Source: Caryophanon sp036309765 (lineage in GTDB: Bacteria; Bacillota; Bacilli; Bacillales_A; Planococcaceae). Taken from it: 64,000 bases of DNA. A program made the translations under genes and the position numbers. Of the stretch, positions 25,165 through 34,323 are shown piece after piece (position 1 is the first letter of the stretch; the number at the start of each line of letters is the position of its first letter). The stretch spans positions 19,982-83,981 of the forward strand of contig JAXJTE010000231.1 of the NCBI GenBank assembly GCA_036309765.1, read 5' to 3'. Under the pieces are notes generated by a model. It was given only the letters and a program-made list of their open reading frames with translations, did not search any database and was not told the origin of the DNA.

Positions 25165-26946
25165 GTGAAATTACAAGTAAACAATAGCCCTTTTAGCGAA
25201 GAGCAAGTAACACTGTTAAACGACTTACTACCAAAATTAACGAGCGCACAAAAAAATTGGTTAAATGGCTACTTAGCTGCAACAAGTGCATCAGATGTCA
25301 TTGTAGAAGAAATCATTGGCAACAACGCACCAACAGCACCACAAAAAACGCGCACCGTGACAGTGTTATTCGCCTCTCAAACAGGCAACGCACAAAACTT
25401 AGCGCAAAAATTAACGTTTGAACTACAAGCGCAAAACATCGAAGCAGAAGTGCTATCAATGGCGAAATTTAAGCCAAACAACTTAAAGAAAGTAGAAGAC
25501 GTATTAATCGTTGCTAGCACGAACGGTGAAGGCGAGCCACCAGATAACGCAATTGGCTTCCATGAATTTTTACATTCAAAACGCGCACCAAAACTAGATA
25601 ACGTACGTTACGCAGTGCTAGCACTTGGCGATACGTCATACGAGTTTTACTGCAAAACAGGTCACGACTTCGATAGCCGCTTTAAAGAGCTTGGTGCAGA
25701 GCAGTTATTACCAATCGTTGAATGTGACGTAGACTACGAAGAGCCAGCAGCAAAATGGTTCACAGACGTTCAAAATATTTTAGCGCAAGCAACAGCTTCA
25801 GCTGAAACAACACAAGCAACAGCAGTGGCTACTAGCGGCGTAGAATATACACGCAACAAGCCGTTCGCAGCAGAAGTACTTGAAAAAATTAACTTAAACA
25901 TGACAGGCTCAAACAAACATACAGTACATTTAGAGCTATCTTTAGAAGGCTCAGGCATTACATATGAGCCAGGCGACAGCTTAGGGATCGTACCAAAAAA
26001 CAACGTACAGCTAGTTGACGCATTAATTACGGCACTTGGCTTTGATGCAAACAAAATCGTAACAGATAAGCAAGTAACACTGCGCGATGCACTCATTAAT
26101 GACCTTGAAATTACGGTATTATCAAAGCCGTTATTACAAAAAATCGCCGAGTTCACAACGCATAGCGACTTCCAAAACATCGTAAGCCAAACGTCAGTAA
26201 AAGATTTCGTTTACGGACGCGACGTATTAGATGTAGTCGAAGCATACGGGCCATTCACTTGGAACGAAGAGCAATTCGCTAGCCTTTTACGCAAAATTCC
26301 AGGTCGTCTGTACTCAATCTCAAGCGCTCAAGCAGCAGTAGACGAGGAAGTACACGTAACGATCGGTCGCGTAGGCTACGAGGCATACGGACGCGAGCGC
26401 TTCGGTGTTGCATCAACGCACATCGCAGACTCAATCGAAATTGGTGAAACAGTGAACGTTTACGTACACAAAAACCCGAACTTCAAGCTACCTGCTGAAG
26501 ATCAACCAGCCATTTTCATCGGTCCTGGTACAGGGATTGCACCATTCCGTTCATTCTTACAAGAGCGTGAAGAAATCGGCGCGACGGGGGAATCTTGGTT
26601 ATTCTTTGGAGAGCAGCATTTCGTAACGGACTTCTTATACCAAACAGAACTACAAGCGTGGTTAGCAAACGGTACATTAACGAACTTAAACGTAGCGTTC
26701 TCACGTGACACAGATCAAAAAATTTACGTACAGCACCGCATGCAAGAAGAAGCGGCTGAACTATACGAGTGGATCAAGCGCGGCGCTTACATTTACGTAT
26801 GTGGCGACGAAAAGCATATGGCAAAAGATGTTGAGCAAACGTTAATCGACATCGTTGCAGCACAAGGCAACCAATCAACAGACGACGCAACAGCATTCGT
26901 CAAACAATTACAGCAAGACGGTCGTTATTTACGCGACGTGTATTAA
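25165..26946 (+). CDS. cysJ: Sulfite reductase [NADPH] flavoprotein subunit
   Basis: Delivers electrons from NADPH through FAD and FMN to CysI for reduction of sulfite to sulfide. 593 residues: N-terminal flavodoxin domain (about 60-200; FASQTGNAQNLAQKL), FAD-binding domain (GRLYSISSAQAAV in the middle) and C-terminal NADPH domain (GPGTGIAPFRSFLQER, FFGEQH, YVCGDEKHMAKDVE). I place the start at the GTG 25165, giving MKLQVNNSPF like the B. subtilis protein; a GTG at 25156 overlaps the GAGGTG ribosome site. It sits 18 nt upstream of cysI. Confidence 0.95.
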   Translation: MKLQVNNSPFSEEQVTLLNDLLPKLTSAQKNWLNGYLAATSASDVIVEEIIGNNAPTAPQKTRTVTVLFASQTGNAQNLAQKLTFELQAQNIEAEVLSMAKFKPNNLKKVEDVLIVASTNGEGEPPDNAIGFHEFLHSKRAPKLDNVRYAVLALGDTSYEFYCKTGHDFDSRFKELGAEQLLPIVECDVDYEEPAAKWFTDVQNILAQATASAETTQATAVATSGVEYTRNKPFAAEVLEKINLNMTGSNKHTVHLELSLEGSGITYEPGDSLGIVPKNNVQLVDALITALGFDANKIVTDKQVTLRDALINDLEITVLSKPLLQKIAEFTTHSDFQNIVSQTSVKDFVYGRDVLDVVEAYGPFTWNEEQFASLLRKIPGRLYSISSAQAAVDEEVHVTIGRVGYEAYGRERFGVASTHIADSIEIGETVNVYVHKNPNFKLPAEDQPAIFIGPGTGIAPFRSFLQEREEIGATGESWLFFGEQHFVTDFLYQTELQAWLANGTLTNLNVAFSRDTDQKIYVQHRMQEEAAELYEWIKRGAYIYVCGDEKHMAKDVEQTLIDIVAAQGNQSTDDATAFVKQLQQDGRYLRDVY

Positions 26947-26964
26947 TGAGGGGGAACGAACGTT

Positions 26965-28698
26965 ATGACAGAAAAAATTAAAATCGCACCACAAGATGGC
27001 GGTTTCAGTGATGTAGAACGCATTAAAACGGAAAGTAACTACTTACGCGGTACGTTAGCTGAATCAATGGTTGAGCCAATTAGCTCTGGTATTAACGACG
27101 ACGACAACCGTTTAATGAAATTCCACGGCTCTTACTTACAAGATGACCGCGACGTACGTTCAGAGCGCGCGAAGAAAAAATTAGAGCCAGCTTACCAATT
27201 CATGGTGCGCGTACGAACTCCAGGCGGCGTGGCAACTTCGAAGCAATGGTTAGTAATGGACGAAATGGGCGACAAGTACGGTAACGGCTCATTAAAATTA
27301 ACGACGCGTCAAGCATTCCAAGTACACGGTATTTTAAAATGGAACGTTAAAAAGTACATGCAAGAAATTAACGACGTACTACTTGACTGTATCGCAGCAT
27401 GTGGTGACGTAAACCGTAACGTAATGTGTAATGCGAACCCATTCATCTCAAACTTACACAAAGAAGCGTATGACATTTCTTCAAAAATTAGTGAGCATTT
27501 ACTACCGAAAACACGTGCTTACCACGAGCTTTGGTTAGACGGTGAAAAAGTAGAAGCAACACCTGACCGCGAAATGGAACCAATTTACGGTGAGCTTTAC
27601 TTACCACGTAAATTCAAAATCGGTATGGCCATTCCACCGTTAAACGACGTGGATGTGTATTCACAAGATATCGGCTTAATCGCCATTATTGAAAACAACG
27701 AATTAATCGGCTTTAACGTACTTGCTGGTGGCGGTATGGGTATGGCACACGGCGACGACACAACGTATCCACAACTTGGGCGCTTCGTAGGCTACGTGCC
27801 AAAAGATAAAGTGATTGACGTTTGTGAAAAAATCTTAACAATCCAGCGCGACAACGGGAACCGTGTAGAGCGTAAAAACGCACGCTTCAAATATACAGTT
27901 GACCGTCTTGGCATCGACGTTGTAAAGCAAGAGCTATTTGACCGTCTTGGCTACGAGTTAGAAGAATTACGCGAATTCAACTTCGAGCATTCAGGCGATC
28001 GTTACGGATGGGTGCAAGGCGAAGATAAAAAATGGCACTTCACATTATTTATCCAAAGCGGTCGTGTAAAAGACTTCGACGGCTACCCACTAAAAACAGG
28101 CTTACGTGAAATTGCGAAAATCCACACAGGTGAATTCCGCATGACAGGTAACCAAAACTTAGTGATTGCGAACGTGTCTACACAAAAGAAAAAGAAAATC
28201 GAAGCATTAATCGCTGAATACAACTTAACAGCTGGTGAGCATTACTCAGCGTTACGCCGCAGCTCAATCGCTTGCGTATCATTCCCTACATGTGGCTTAG
28301 CGATGGCTGAAGCAGAGCGCTACTTACCATCATTAATCGAAAAGCTAGAAACCGTTGTGGACGAAGCAGGTATTCGCGACAAAGAAATCATCATTCGTAT
28401 GTCAGGCTGCCCGAACGGCTGTTCACGCGCGGCACTTGGTGAGATCGGCTTCATCGGTAAAGGTCCTGGTAAGTACAACTTATACTTAGGCGCAGCACAT
28501 GATGGCAGCCGCTTAAACAAAATGTACAAAGAAAACATCGGCGAAGAAGAAATTTTAGCTGAGCTTACACCGATTTTACAACGCTACGCAAAAGAGCGTA
28601 ATGAAGGCGAACACTTCGGTGACTACGTAATCCGCGCAGGCTATATCGCGGCAACGACAGACGGCACGAACTTCCATAAAGAGCTACAAAACGTATAA
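26965..28698 (+). CDS. cysI: Sulfite reductase [NADPH] hemoprotein subunit
   Basis: Siroheme and [4Fe-4S] subunit that reduces sulfite to sulfide. 577 residues. The cluster/siroheme cysteines are in CVSFPTC (CX5C, about 435-441) and GCPNGCSRA (CX3C, about 479-483). Substrate-binding arginines and lysines are in RVRTPGGV, RLTTRQAFQVHG-type (LTTRQAFQVHG here) and KIGMAIPP. Full length, last gene of the cobA-sirB-yezD-cysJ-cysI operon, followed by a terminator. Confidence 0.96.
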   Translation: MTEKIKIAPQDGGFSDVERIKTESNYLRGTLAESMVEPISSGINDDDNRLMKFHGSYLQDDRDVRSERAKKKLEPAYQFMVRVRTPGGVATSKQWLVMDEMGDKYGNGSLKLTTRQAFQVHGILKWNVKKYMQEINDVLLDCIAACGDVNRNVMCNANPFISNLHKEAYDISSKISEHLLPKTRAYHELWLDGEKVEATPDREMEPIYGELYLPRKFKIGMAIPPLNDVDVYSQDIGLIAIIENNELIGFNVLAGGGMGMAHGDDTTYPQLGRFVGYVPKDKVIDVCEKILTIQRDNGNRVERKNARFKYTVDRLGIDVVKQELFDRLGYELEELREFNFEHSGDRYGWVQGEDKKWHFTLFIQSGRVKDFDGYPLKTGLREIAKIHTGEFRMTGNQNLVIANVSTQKKKKIEALIAEYNLTAGEHYSALRRSSIACVSFPTCGLAMAEAERYLPSLIEKLETVVDEAGIRDKEIIIRMSGCPNGCSRAALGEIGFIGKGPGKYNLYLGAAHDGSRLNKMYKENIGEEEILAELTPILQRYAKERNEGEHFGDYVIRAGYIAATTDGTNFHKELQNV

Positions 28699-28707
28699 TT
28701 GAGCAAG

Positions 28708-28743
28708 CCCTTACACGATTGTCACAGTTGTGTAGGGGTTTTA
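28708..28743 (+). terminator. Terminator of the sulfite reductase operon
   Basis: CCCTTACAC and GTGTAGGGG arms with inner TTGTCACAG, followed by TTTTATT. Confidence 0.7.
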
Positions 28744-28777
28744 TTATGTACACTGCCATCAACTTATTCGTTCCCTC

Positions 28778-28806
28778 TTTACGCCTCGCTCGTTTCATGT
28801 TACACT
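28778..28806 (+). promoter_or_regulatory. Sigma-A promoter for fabI
   Basis: TTTACG, 17 nt spacer, TACACT. The -10 box is directly followed by the FapR-like operator. Confidence 0.65.
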
Positions 28807-28811
28807 AGTCA

Positions 28812-28828
28812 TTAGTAACAGGTACTAA
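28812..28828 (+). promoter_or_regulatory. FapR operator upstream of fabI
   Basis: TTAGTAACAGGTACTAA is an inverted repeat of TTAGTA/TACTAA with a 5-bp centre. It fits the FapR consensus of B. subtilis (TTAGTACCnGnTACTAA). It covers the predicted transcription start, the usual repression position. fabI is a known FapR target; malonyl-CoA releases the repressor. Confidence 0.8.
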
Positions 28829-28856
28829 TACTACATATTACAAAGGGGTTTATACA

Positions 28857-29630
28857 ATGTCTTTACAACTTTCAAACAAAACATACGTCGTAATGGGTGT
28901 CGCAAACGAGCGCAGCATTGCATGGGGTGTCGCAAAGCGCTTACTTGAAGAGCAGGCAACCGTTATTTTTACATATCGCAAGGATCGTTCAAAATCAAAA
29001 ATCGACAAGCTTTTAGCTGATTACACAGACAGCAACACCGCTACGTTCATGTGTGACGTCAACAGCGACGAAAGCATTCAGCAGGCATTTACACAAATCG
29101 GCGAGCAGTACGGTCAAATTGATGGCGTCGTACACTCGGTTGCATTTGCGAACGCAGAGGACTTACGCACAAACTTTATTAACACATCTCGTGACGGCTA
29201 TGCGTTTGCACAAGATTCGAGCGCTTATTCACTTGTCGCTGTCGCAAAAGCAGCTCAACCGTACTTCACACCGAACGCAAGCATCGTGACAATGAGCTAT
29301 TTAGGTGCTGAGCGCGTATTACCAGGCTATAACGTCATGGGTGTTGCAAAAGCAGCTCTTGAAGCAGCTATGCGCTACTTAGCATACGACTTAGGTGAAC
29401 AAGGCGTGCGCGTCAACGCGATTTCAGCTGGTGCCATTCGTACGCTTGCTGCTAAAGGTGTGCCGAGCTTCAACGATATTTTACATAAAGTCGAGGAGCA
29501 ATCACCACTGCGTCGCAACACGAACCAAGCGGAAGTTGCGGATATGACACTCGTGATGCTATCACCACTATCTCGCGGTGTAACAGGCGAAACGATTTAT
29601 GTCGATAGCGGCTATCACATTATGGGTTAA
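28857..29630 (+). CDS. fabI: Enoyl-[acyl-carrier-protein] reductase (NADH)
   Basis: Last reductive step of fatty-acid elongation and the triclosan target. 257 residues of short-chain dehydrogenase fold with the FabI-specific cofactor motif GVANERSIAWGVAKRL (about 14-29) and the catalytic Y-x6-K in YNVMGVAK (about 157-164), plus MSYLGAERV. The SAGAIRTLAAKG loop follows. Length and motifs are standard. Confidence 0.96.
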   Translation: MSLQLSNKTYVVMGVANERSIAWGVAKRLLEEQATVIFTYRKDRSKSKIDKLLADYTDSNTATFMCDVNSDESIQQAFTQIGEQYGQIDGVVHSVAFANAEDLRTNFINTSRDGYAFAQDSSAYSLVAVAKAAQPYFTPNASIVTMSYLGAERVLPGYNVMGVAKAALEAAMRYLAYDLGEQGVRVNAISAGAIRTLAAKGVPSFNDILHKVEEQSPLRRNTNQAEVADMTLVMLSPLSRGVTGETIYVDSGYHIMG

Positions 29631-29637
29631 TACAAGT

Positions 29638-29674
29638 ACTGCGCGGCATGCTTCCTGTGTGCTGCGCATTTTTT
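29638..29674 (+). terminator. Terminator of fabI
   Basis: TGCGCGGCA and TGCTGCGCA arms followed by TTTTTT. Confidence 0.7.
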
Positions 29675-29848
29675 CATCCTATTTTCTCCATAAATCTAAG
29701 CATTCTCCCCCTCTATCTCATCCTTTTCATCAAGGTACTTTTAACCTATCAACAAAAATAAAACATTATACCTAATTTTAGCCTTCTAAATAAACCAAAT
29801 ATCCCTTATAATAAATGCACATGTTAAGTTTTGGAGGGTGGGTCACGA

Positions 29849-30808
29849 ATGAATATGAGTCAAAATCAACGGTTGCTGGAGCTATACGAACGATTAATGA
29901 ATGGAGAACATATTAAGAAGTCCGTAGAAGCACAGCACTATCAAGTGTCACCGAAAACCATTCAGCGAGATATTGAAGATTTGCGCACAATGTTTACGGC
30001 AAATGGACATGTCGAGCTACCATATAATAAAAAAACAAACTCGTACGCTTTATCATCTTACAACCGCGCGATTAACGGCTCGATTGCTTATGCGCTGTTT
30101 AAAATTTTATTTGATTCACGCGCCTACACACAAGAAGAGCTGCATACAATTAAAGATGTGCTGCTAAATGTCACGGTCGTACATGATCGTAAACAGGTAG
30201 AAAATCTTGCGAAAAATGAACTTATTCACTATACCCCAGTGAAAAAGCGCTCGCCTTTATCGCTTATCGAAAGCGTATGGCAGCTTGCAAATGCGAGTTC
30301 GCAATCGCAATACGTTGACATTTATTATTTGAAAGAGCATGACAAGACTGCCTCCTATCGACGCATTAAACCACTTGGCGTCATGTTTTCGGAATATTAT
30401 TTTTACATCATCGCGTACGACGCAACGAAGGATGACAAATTTCCGATTACGTTTCGCATCGACCGCATCATCGACTTCACCGTGCTACAAATGAAATTTT
30501 CACAGCCGCATAGCTCTCGTTTTGAAGAAGGCATGTTTCGTAAGCGTGTTCAATTCATGCACACGGGTGAACTCATTTATTTAAAGTTCAAATTTACGGG
30601 ACGTTCACCGCAAGCTGTACTCGATCGTTTGCCTACTGCGAAACTAACGAAAAAGGACGACCATTTTATCGTCACAGCAGAAGTGTTCGGGCGCGGCATT
30701 CAAATGTGGCTACTGTCGCAGGCGCAATACGTCGAAGTGTTAGAGCCACGTTCGCTGCGTGATGAAATGAAGGCGACGATTAAGCAAATGCTCGCTTGCT
30801 ATAACTAA
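29849..30808 (+). CDS. WYL-domain transcriptional regulator
   Basis: 319 residues with an N-terminal DeoR/HTH_11-type helix-turn-helix (about 8-60, with HYQVSPKTIQRDIEDLRTMF) and a C-terminal WYL domain (about 130-315; YYLKEHDKTASYRRIKPLG and the YYFYIIAYDA core). WYL proteins bind nucleic-acid or nucleotide ligands and often control DNA-damage or defence genes. No defence system is adjacent, and the gene is flanked by terminators on both sides, so the regulon cannot be inferred. The ATG at 29849 follows GGAGGGTG. Confidence 0.85.
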   Translation: MNMSQNQRLLELYERLMNGEHIKKSVEAQHYQVSPKTIQRDIEDLRTMFTANGHVELPYNKKTNSYALSSYNRAINGSIAYALFKILFDSRAYTQEELHTIKDVLLNVTVVHDRKQVENLAKNELIHYTPVKKRSPLSLIESVWQLANASSQSQYVDIYYLKEHDKTASYRRIKPLGVMFSEYYFYIIAYDATKDDKFPITFRIDRIIDFTVLQMKFSQPHSSRFEEGMFRKRVQFMHTGELIYLKFKFTGRSPQAVLDRLPTAKLTKKDDHFIVTAEVFGRGIQMWLLSQAQYVEVLEPRSLRDEMKATIKQMLACYN

Positions 30809-30813
30809 ACACC

Positions 30814-30846
30814 AACTCGGTTCTTTTGTGAGCCGGGTTATTTTTG
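30814..30846 (+). terminator. Terminator of the WYL regulator gene
   Basis: AACTCGGTTC and GAGCCGGGTT arms, six-base loop, then ATTTTTG. Confidence 0.7.
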
Positions 30847-30855
30847 TTGTAACGC

Positions 30856-30887
30856 AAAAAAGCCGCGAAATGATCGCGACTCTTTTG
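30856..30887 (-). terminator. Terminator of the first glnA
   Basis: Minus-strand AGTCGCGA-TCATT-TCGCGGCT followed by TTTTTT. Confidence 0.8.
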
Positions 30888-30896
30888 TAAATCAAA

Positions 30897-32231
30897 TTAG
30901 AACATTTTCATATATTGGTCGCGCTCCCACGGATGAACGTGCGTGCGGAACATGTCGAACTCGATTTCTTTTGCTTCTTTAAAGTTGTAGTAAATGTGTT
31001 CGCCTAACGCTGCTTTTACAACGTCATCACCGTCTAATGCGTATAGTGCCGCTTCAAGTGATGCTGGTAAGTTCGCAATGCCGTTTTCCGCGCGTTCTTG
31101 TGCATTCATCACGTAAATGTTGCGGTCCACTGGTGCTGGCGGTGTAATGCTGTTTTTCACGCCGTCTAAACCTGATGCTAAAATAACTGCCATCGCTAAG
31201 TACGGGTTCGCTGATGGATCAACCGAGCGTAACTCAACGCGTGTTGATAAGCCGCGTGAAGCTGGAATACGAATTAACGGTGAGCGGTTTTGTGCTGACC
31301 ATGCAACGTAACAAGGTGCTTCGTAGCCTGGCACTAAACGTTTGTACGAGTTTACAGTCGGGTTTGTTACCGCTGTGAAGCCTTGTACGTGCTTTAACAC
31401 ACCAGCCATGAAGTGACGCGCTGTTTCTGAAAGTTGTAACTCTGAACCTTCATCCCAGAATGCGTTTTTATCGCCTTGGAATAGTGATAAGTTAAAATGC
31501 ATGCCTGAGCCGTTTACACCAAATAGTGGTTTTGGCATGAATGTTGCGTGCAAGCCGTGCTTACGTGCGATTGTTTTAACAACTAGCTTGAACGTTTGGA
31601 TATTGTCGCATGCAGCGATCGCATCTTCGTATTTAAAATCGATTTCGTGCTGACCTGGTGCTACTTCGTGGTGAGACGCTTCAATTTCAAAGCCCATCTC
31701 CTCAAGCTCTAGCACGATATCACGGCGGCAGTTTTCACCTAAATCCGTTGGGGCCAAGTCGAAGTAGCCACCGTCGTCATTTAATTCAAGTGTTGGCTGC
31801 CCTTTTTCGTCTAATTTAAATAAGAAGAATTCCGGCTCTGGTCCTAAGTTGAAATGTGTGAAACCAAGCTCCTCCATTTCCTTTAAGACGCGCTTTAAGT
31901 TTGAGCGTGGATCGCCTTCAAACGGAGAACCATCAGGACGGGCAATGTCACAAATGAAGCGTGCTACTTTTCCTTTTTCAGCTGTCCAAGGGAAAATCAT
32001 GAATGTATCGTAGTCTGGACGCAGGTACATGTCTGATTCTTCGATGCGCACGAAGCCTTCAATTGATGAACCGTCAAACATCATTTTATTGTCTAACGCT
32101 TTGTCTAACTGGCTTACTGGAATTTCAACGTTTTTAATTGTGCCTAAAATGTCTGTGAATTGTAAACGAATGTACTTTACATTTTTATCTTGCACTAATT
32201 GTTTAATATCCTCTTTTGTGTATTTCCCCAT
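30897..32231 (-). CDS. glnA: Glutamine synthetase type I, copy 1
   Basis: ATP-dependent amidation of glutamate to glutamine. 444 residues with the N-terminal beta-grasp (VKYIRLQFTDILGTIKNVEI), GSSIEGFVRIEESDM at about 54-68 (including the feedback arginine of GSI-alpha enzymes), the NGSGMHFNLSLF ATP/glutamate site and NRSPLIRIPASRG. There is no adenylylation tyrosine loop, as expected for GSI-alpha. It follows its own glnR and is closely similar to the copy at 60.0-61.3 kb. This pair is not at the conserved ynbB-glnR-glnA place, so it is likely the duplicate. Confidence 0.93.
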   Translation of the reverse strand: MGKYTKEDIKQLVQDKNVKYIRLQFTDILGTIKNVEIPVSQLDKALDNKMMFDGSSIEGFVRIEESDMYLRPDYDTFMIFPWTAEKGKVARFICDIARPDGSPFEGDPRSNLKRVLKEMEELGFTHFNLGPEPEFFLFKLDEKGQPTLELNDDGGYFDLAPTDLGENCRRDIVLELEEMGFEIEASHHEVAPGQHEIDFKYEDAIAACDNIQTFKLVVKTIARKHGLHATFMPKPLFGVNGSGMHFNLSLFQGDKNAFWDEGSELQLSETARHFMAGVLKHVQGFTAVTNPTVNSYKRLVPGYEAPCYVAWSAQNRSPLIRIPASRGLSTRVELRSVDPSANPYLAMAVILASGLDGVKNSITPPAPVDRNIYVMNAQERAENGIANLPASLEAALYALDGDDVVKAALGEHIYYNFKEAKEIEFDMFRTHVHPWERDQYMKMF

Positions 32232-32308
32232 CTTGCTTCACTCTCCTAATATGTATTATATTTTATGGCCCTGCGCTATTCAGAATATTGGGAATATTTT
32301 TCCGCTAG

Positions 32309-32662
32309 TTATCCTGATGTTCGTTGCAGCATTTGGGCCTGCATTTCTTCACGTAAAATGGCACGCAGCTCTTGATCTGAAATTTTCAGCGTATCCGGTC
32401 GTTTTGCCGTTTTTCCTGCCGCCTTCATGTCAAATACGAGCTTCACACCCGCCATGTTAATCCCTTGCTCTAACAGTTCACGTACCTCTAACAATGCGTC
32501 GATATCGTTTAATGAAAACATGCGACGATTGCCTTCCGTTCGCTGTGGTGAAATTAAATGATGCTCCTCATAATAGCGAATTTGACGCGCCGTTAAATCG
32601 GTAATTCTCATAACAGTGCTAATCGATAATAGCGGAATCGCTTTTCTATCTTGTTGACTCAT
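32309..32662 (-). CDS. glnR: MerR-family GlnR-like regulator, short C-terminus
   Basis: 117-residue MerR-type regulator: winged helix with MRITDLTARQIRYYEEHHLI and EGNRRMFSLNDIDALLEV, then a short coiled helix. It aligns with the second GlnR of the window (126 residues) through REEMQAQMLQ, but ends in RTSG and lacks the GDLSRFF tail. In B. subtilis that tail is autoinhibitory and contacts feedback-inhibited glutamine synthetase, so this copy may respond differently to nitrogen. A GlnR-box-like site is 62 nt upstream, consistent with autoregulation. Confidence 0.88.
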   Translation of the reverse strand: MSQQDRKAIPLLSISTVMRITDLTARQIRYYEEHHLISPQRTEGNRRMFSLNDIDALLEVRELLEQGINMAGVKLVFDMKAAGKTAKRPDTLKISDQELRAILREEMQAQMLQRTSG

Positions 32663-32724
32663 GTTAACTACCTCCTCTTCACATGTATTACTTTACCATC
32701 CTGTAAGTTCTATACGCAAGTACA

Positions 32725-32741
32725 TGTAAGGAAAAATAACA
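32725..32741 (-). promoter_or_regulatory. GlnR/TnrA box upstream of the first glnR
   Basis: TGTTATTTTTCCTTACA on the minus strand fits the consensus TGTnAn7TnACA at every fixed position. Confidence 0.75.
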
Positions 32742-33077
32742 TATCCTTTTTCGAACGAATTTATCTCACATTTAGATAGAAAAAAATCCCTATTTTTTGT
32801 ATTTTTCGATAAATGAAGCGATGACAAGCTTTTGCGCTATGGTGATTTTTGCGACAATGTGCGGGAATTTTGTTTCGGAGAGGAACATGAGGTTTTACCG
32901 CTCGTCATTATAACTTGAAGTTGTTTTTCACGTCGAGGCAGGCTTTCCGCGGGAGTCCGCCTCTCGTTACAAGCAAACCTAATTTTATACATTAACCAAT
33001 TATACTTATAAGTAACATGATGAAGTCCGCTTCGTACAGATCACTCGAGCAACTTTTCTCTTTATGCTAACTTATAT
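32742..33077. other. Intergenic region with a palindromic repeat
   Basis: No coding frame of note. It holds AT-rich sequence upstream of the first glnR, one GC-rich palindrome at 32933-32967, and the 9-bp left target duplication (33069-33077) of a small mobile element. Confidence 0.5.
32933..32967. repeat. GC-rich intergenic palindrome
   Basis: CGAGGCAGGCTTTCCGCGGG and its partner arm AGTCCGCCTCTCG fold into an imperfect hairpin. The CTTTCCGCGGGAGTC type core resembles dispersed palindromes in many Bacillales genomes and the centre of the larger elements at 42.9 and 52.8 kb. Confidence 0.5.
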
Positions 33078-33188
33078 CAAGCGTGTTGATTAGCCAGTTA
33101 ATTGGCACTTCGCGTATAGCATTTATTTCAGCTTATGTGCTAAAAATCATGGCTTTCAATTTATAGCAATGGCTAATCAACAGACCTG
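33078..33188. mobile_element. MITE-like element, family 1, copy A (111 bp)
   Basis: Inverted termini CAAGCGTGTTGATTAGCCA and TGGCTAATCAACAGACCTG (16 of 19 positions pair). It is flanked by the perfect 9-bp duplication AACTTATAT (33069-33077 and 33189-33197). It has no coding capacity. The body (GCATTTATTTCAGCTTA...) is shared with the copy at 52.7 kb. It lies between ribU and the first glnR. Confidence 0.75.
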
Positions 33189-33232
33189 AACTTATATATT
33201 TTACTGCTAACTATTGGTTGAACATATCATCA

Positions 33233-33275
33233 TAAAAAAATCGCCCTCGCAACAAATTGCTGCGGGGCGATTTTT
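33233..33275 (-). terminator. Terminator of ribU
   Basis: Minus-strand AAAAATCGCCCCGCAGCAA and TTGTTGCGAGGGCGAT arms followed by seven T. Confidence 0.8.
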
Positions 33276-33282
33276 ATATTGT

Positions 33283-33867
33283 TTACACTGCTGGCGTATA
33301 CGATTTTCGCTGCTTCGCGATCCACGTATGCATCGTGCGATATAGTAAAAGCATAATCACTGTTAGCAGCACACCTTTTACGATGTTGAATGGTAAAATA
33401 CCAAGCACGATTGTTTCATACATATCGAACGTGCCCCAACCTAATAAATATGTGTACATCGGTAAGAACGCAACGTAATTTAAAATGCTCATTCCGATAG
33501 CCATTGCGATTGTACCTGCTACTAAACCTGTTGCTAATGCTTTTGTTGATTTTAATTTTTTGTAAATGTAGTACGTCGGTAAAATGAATAAAATGCTTGT
33601 CGCTAAGTTTGCCATATGCCCTACTGGTACGCCTGTTGGAGCGCCTGAGAAAATCCAGTCTAACACGTTTTTAATAAGCTCCACTGTAATGCCTGCTACT
33701 GGACCCATAATGATTGTCGCAAGCAATGCTGGCACGTCGCTAAAATCGATTTGTAAAAACGCTGGAAACCATGGTAATGGGAAGTTTAAAAGCATTAAAA
33801 TAAATGAAATACTACTTAACATCCCGATTGTGACAAATGCACGAAGTTTTTGACTTTGTTTACCCAT
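33283..33867 (-). CDS. ribU: Riboflavin ECF transporter S component
   Basis: 194-residue membrane protein with about six helices that binds riboflavin and docks onto the shared EcfAA'T module. The family signature near the start, FILMLLNFPLPWFPAFLQID followed by FSDVPALLA, is clear. The FMN riboswitch in its leader confirms the substrate class. Start: ATG at 33867 with AGAGGAGAG upstream; the frame stays open to 34080 through the riboswitch but that part is untranslated leader. Confidence 0.93.
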   Translation of the reverse strand: MGKQSQKLRAFVTIGMLSSISFILMLLNFPLPWFPAFLQIDFSDVPALLATIIMGPVAGITVELIKNVLDWIFSGAPTGVPVGHMANLATSILFILPTYYIYKKLKSTKALATGLVAGTIAMAIGMSILNYVAFLPMYTYLLGWGTFDMYETIVLGILPFNIVKGVLLTVIMLLLYRTMHTWIAKQRKSYTPAV

Positions 33868-33936
33868 AAGTAACAACTCTCCTCTTGCTGACCATCTCGC
33901 TAAGAAGAAAGGACAGTATACATGCACACGCCTACA

Positions 33937-33970
33937 TAAAAAACCCCTTACCAATGAACTGATAAGGGAG
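33937..33970 (-). terminator. Regulated terminator of the FMN riboswitch
   Basis: Minus-strand CCCTTATCAG-TTCA-TTGGTAAGGGG followed by TTTTTT, located between the aptamer and the ribU start. FMN binding should favour it. Confidence 0.8.
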
Positions 33971-34080
33971 AAATAGGTACACGAAATAAGCGTTTGTGAA
34001 CGATTTATTTTGCCGTAGCGAAATAAACAGTTGTCAACACACTGCTCGACTATGCGCGTCATGAATGACTGCACCTTCAC

Positions 34081-34247
34081 CTTCTCCCATCCAGACTATA
34101 CTGTCGGCTTTGGAATCACACCAAATCCTGCACGAAAAACTATCGGCTCGCGGGCTCGAAACGCTATACGGTCACATCCTCCAATTACGGTCGGAAGCGA
34201 CACACGTTAATTACCGCCGGTCGGGAATTACACCCTGCCCCGAAGAT
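34081..34247 (-). promoter_or_regulatory. FMN riboswitch (RFN element)
   Basis: On the minus strand the conserved RFN blocks appear in order: TCTTCGGGGCAGGGTG, AATTCCCGACCGGCGGTAAT, AGCCCGCGAGCC, GCAGGATTTGGTGTGATTCC, AAGCCGACAGTATAGTCTGG and ATGGGAGAAG. It controls ribU by transcription attenuation. Confidence 0.97.
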
Positions 34248-34323
34248 GAATCAATATTAAATTTTGTATACATTTATTATACATGTTTTTAATTCAAAGT
34301 AAATAACTTTGCTTTTGAATTTT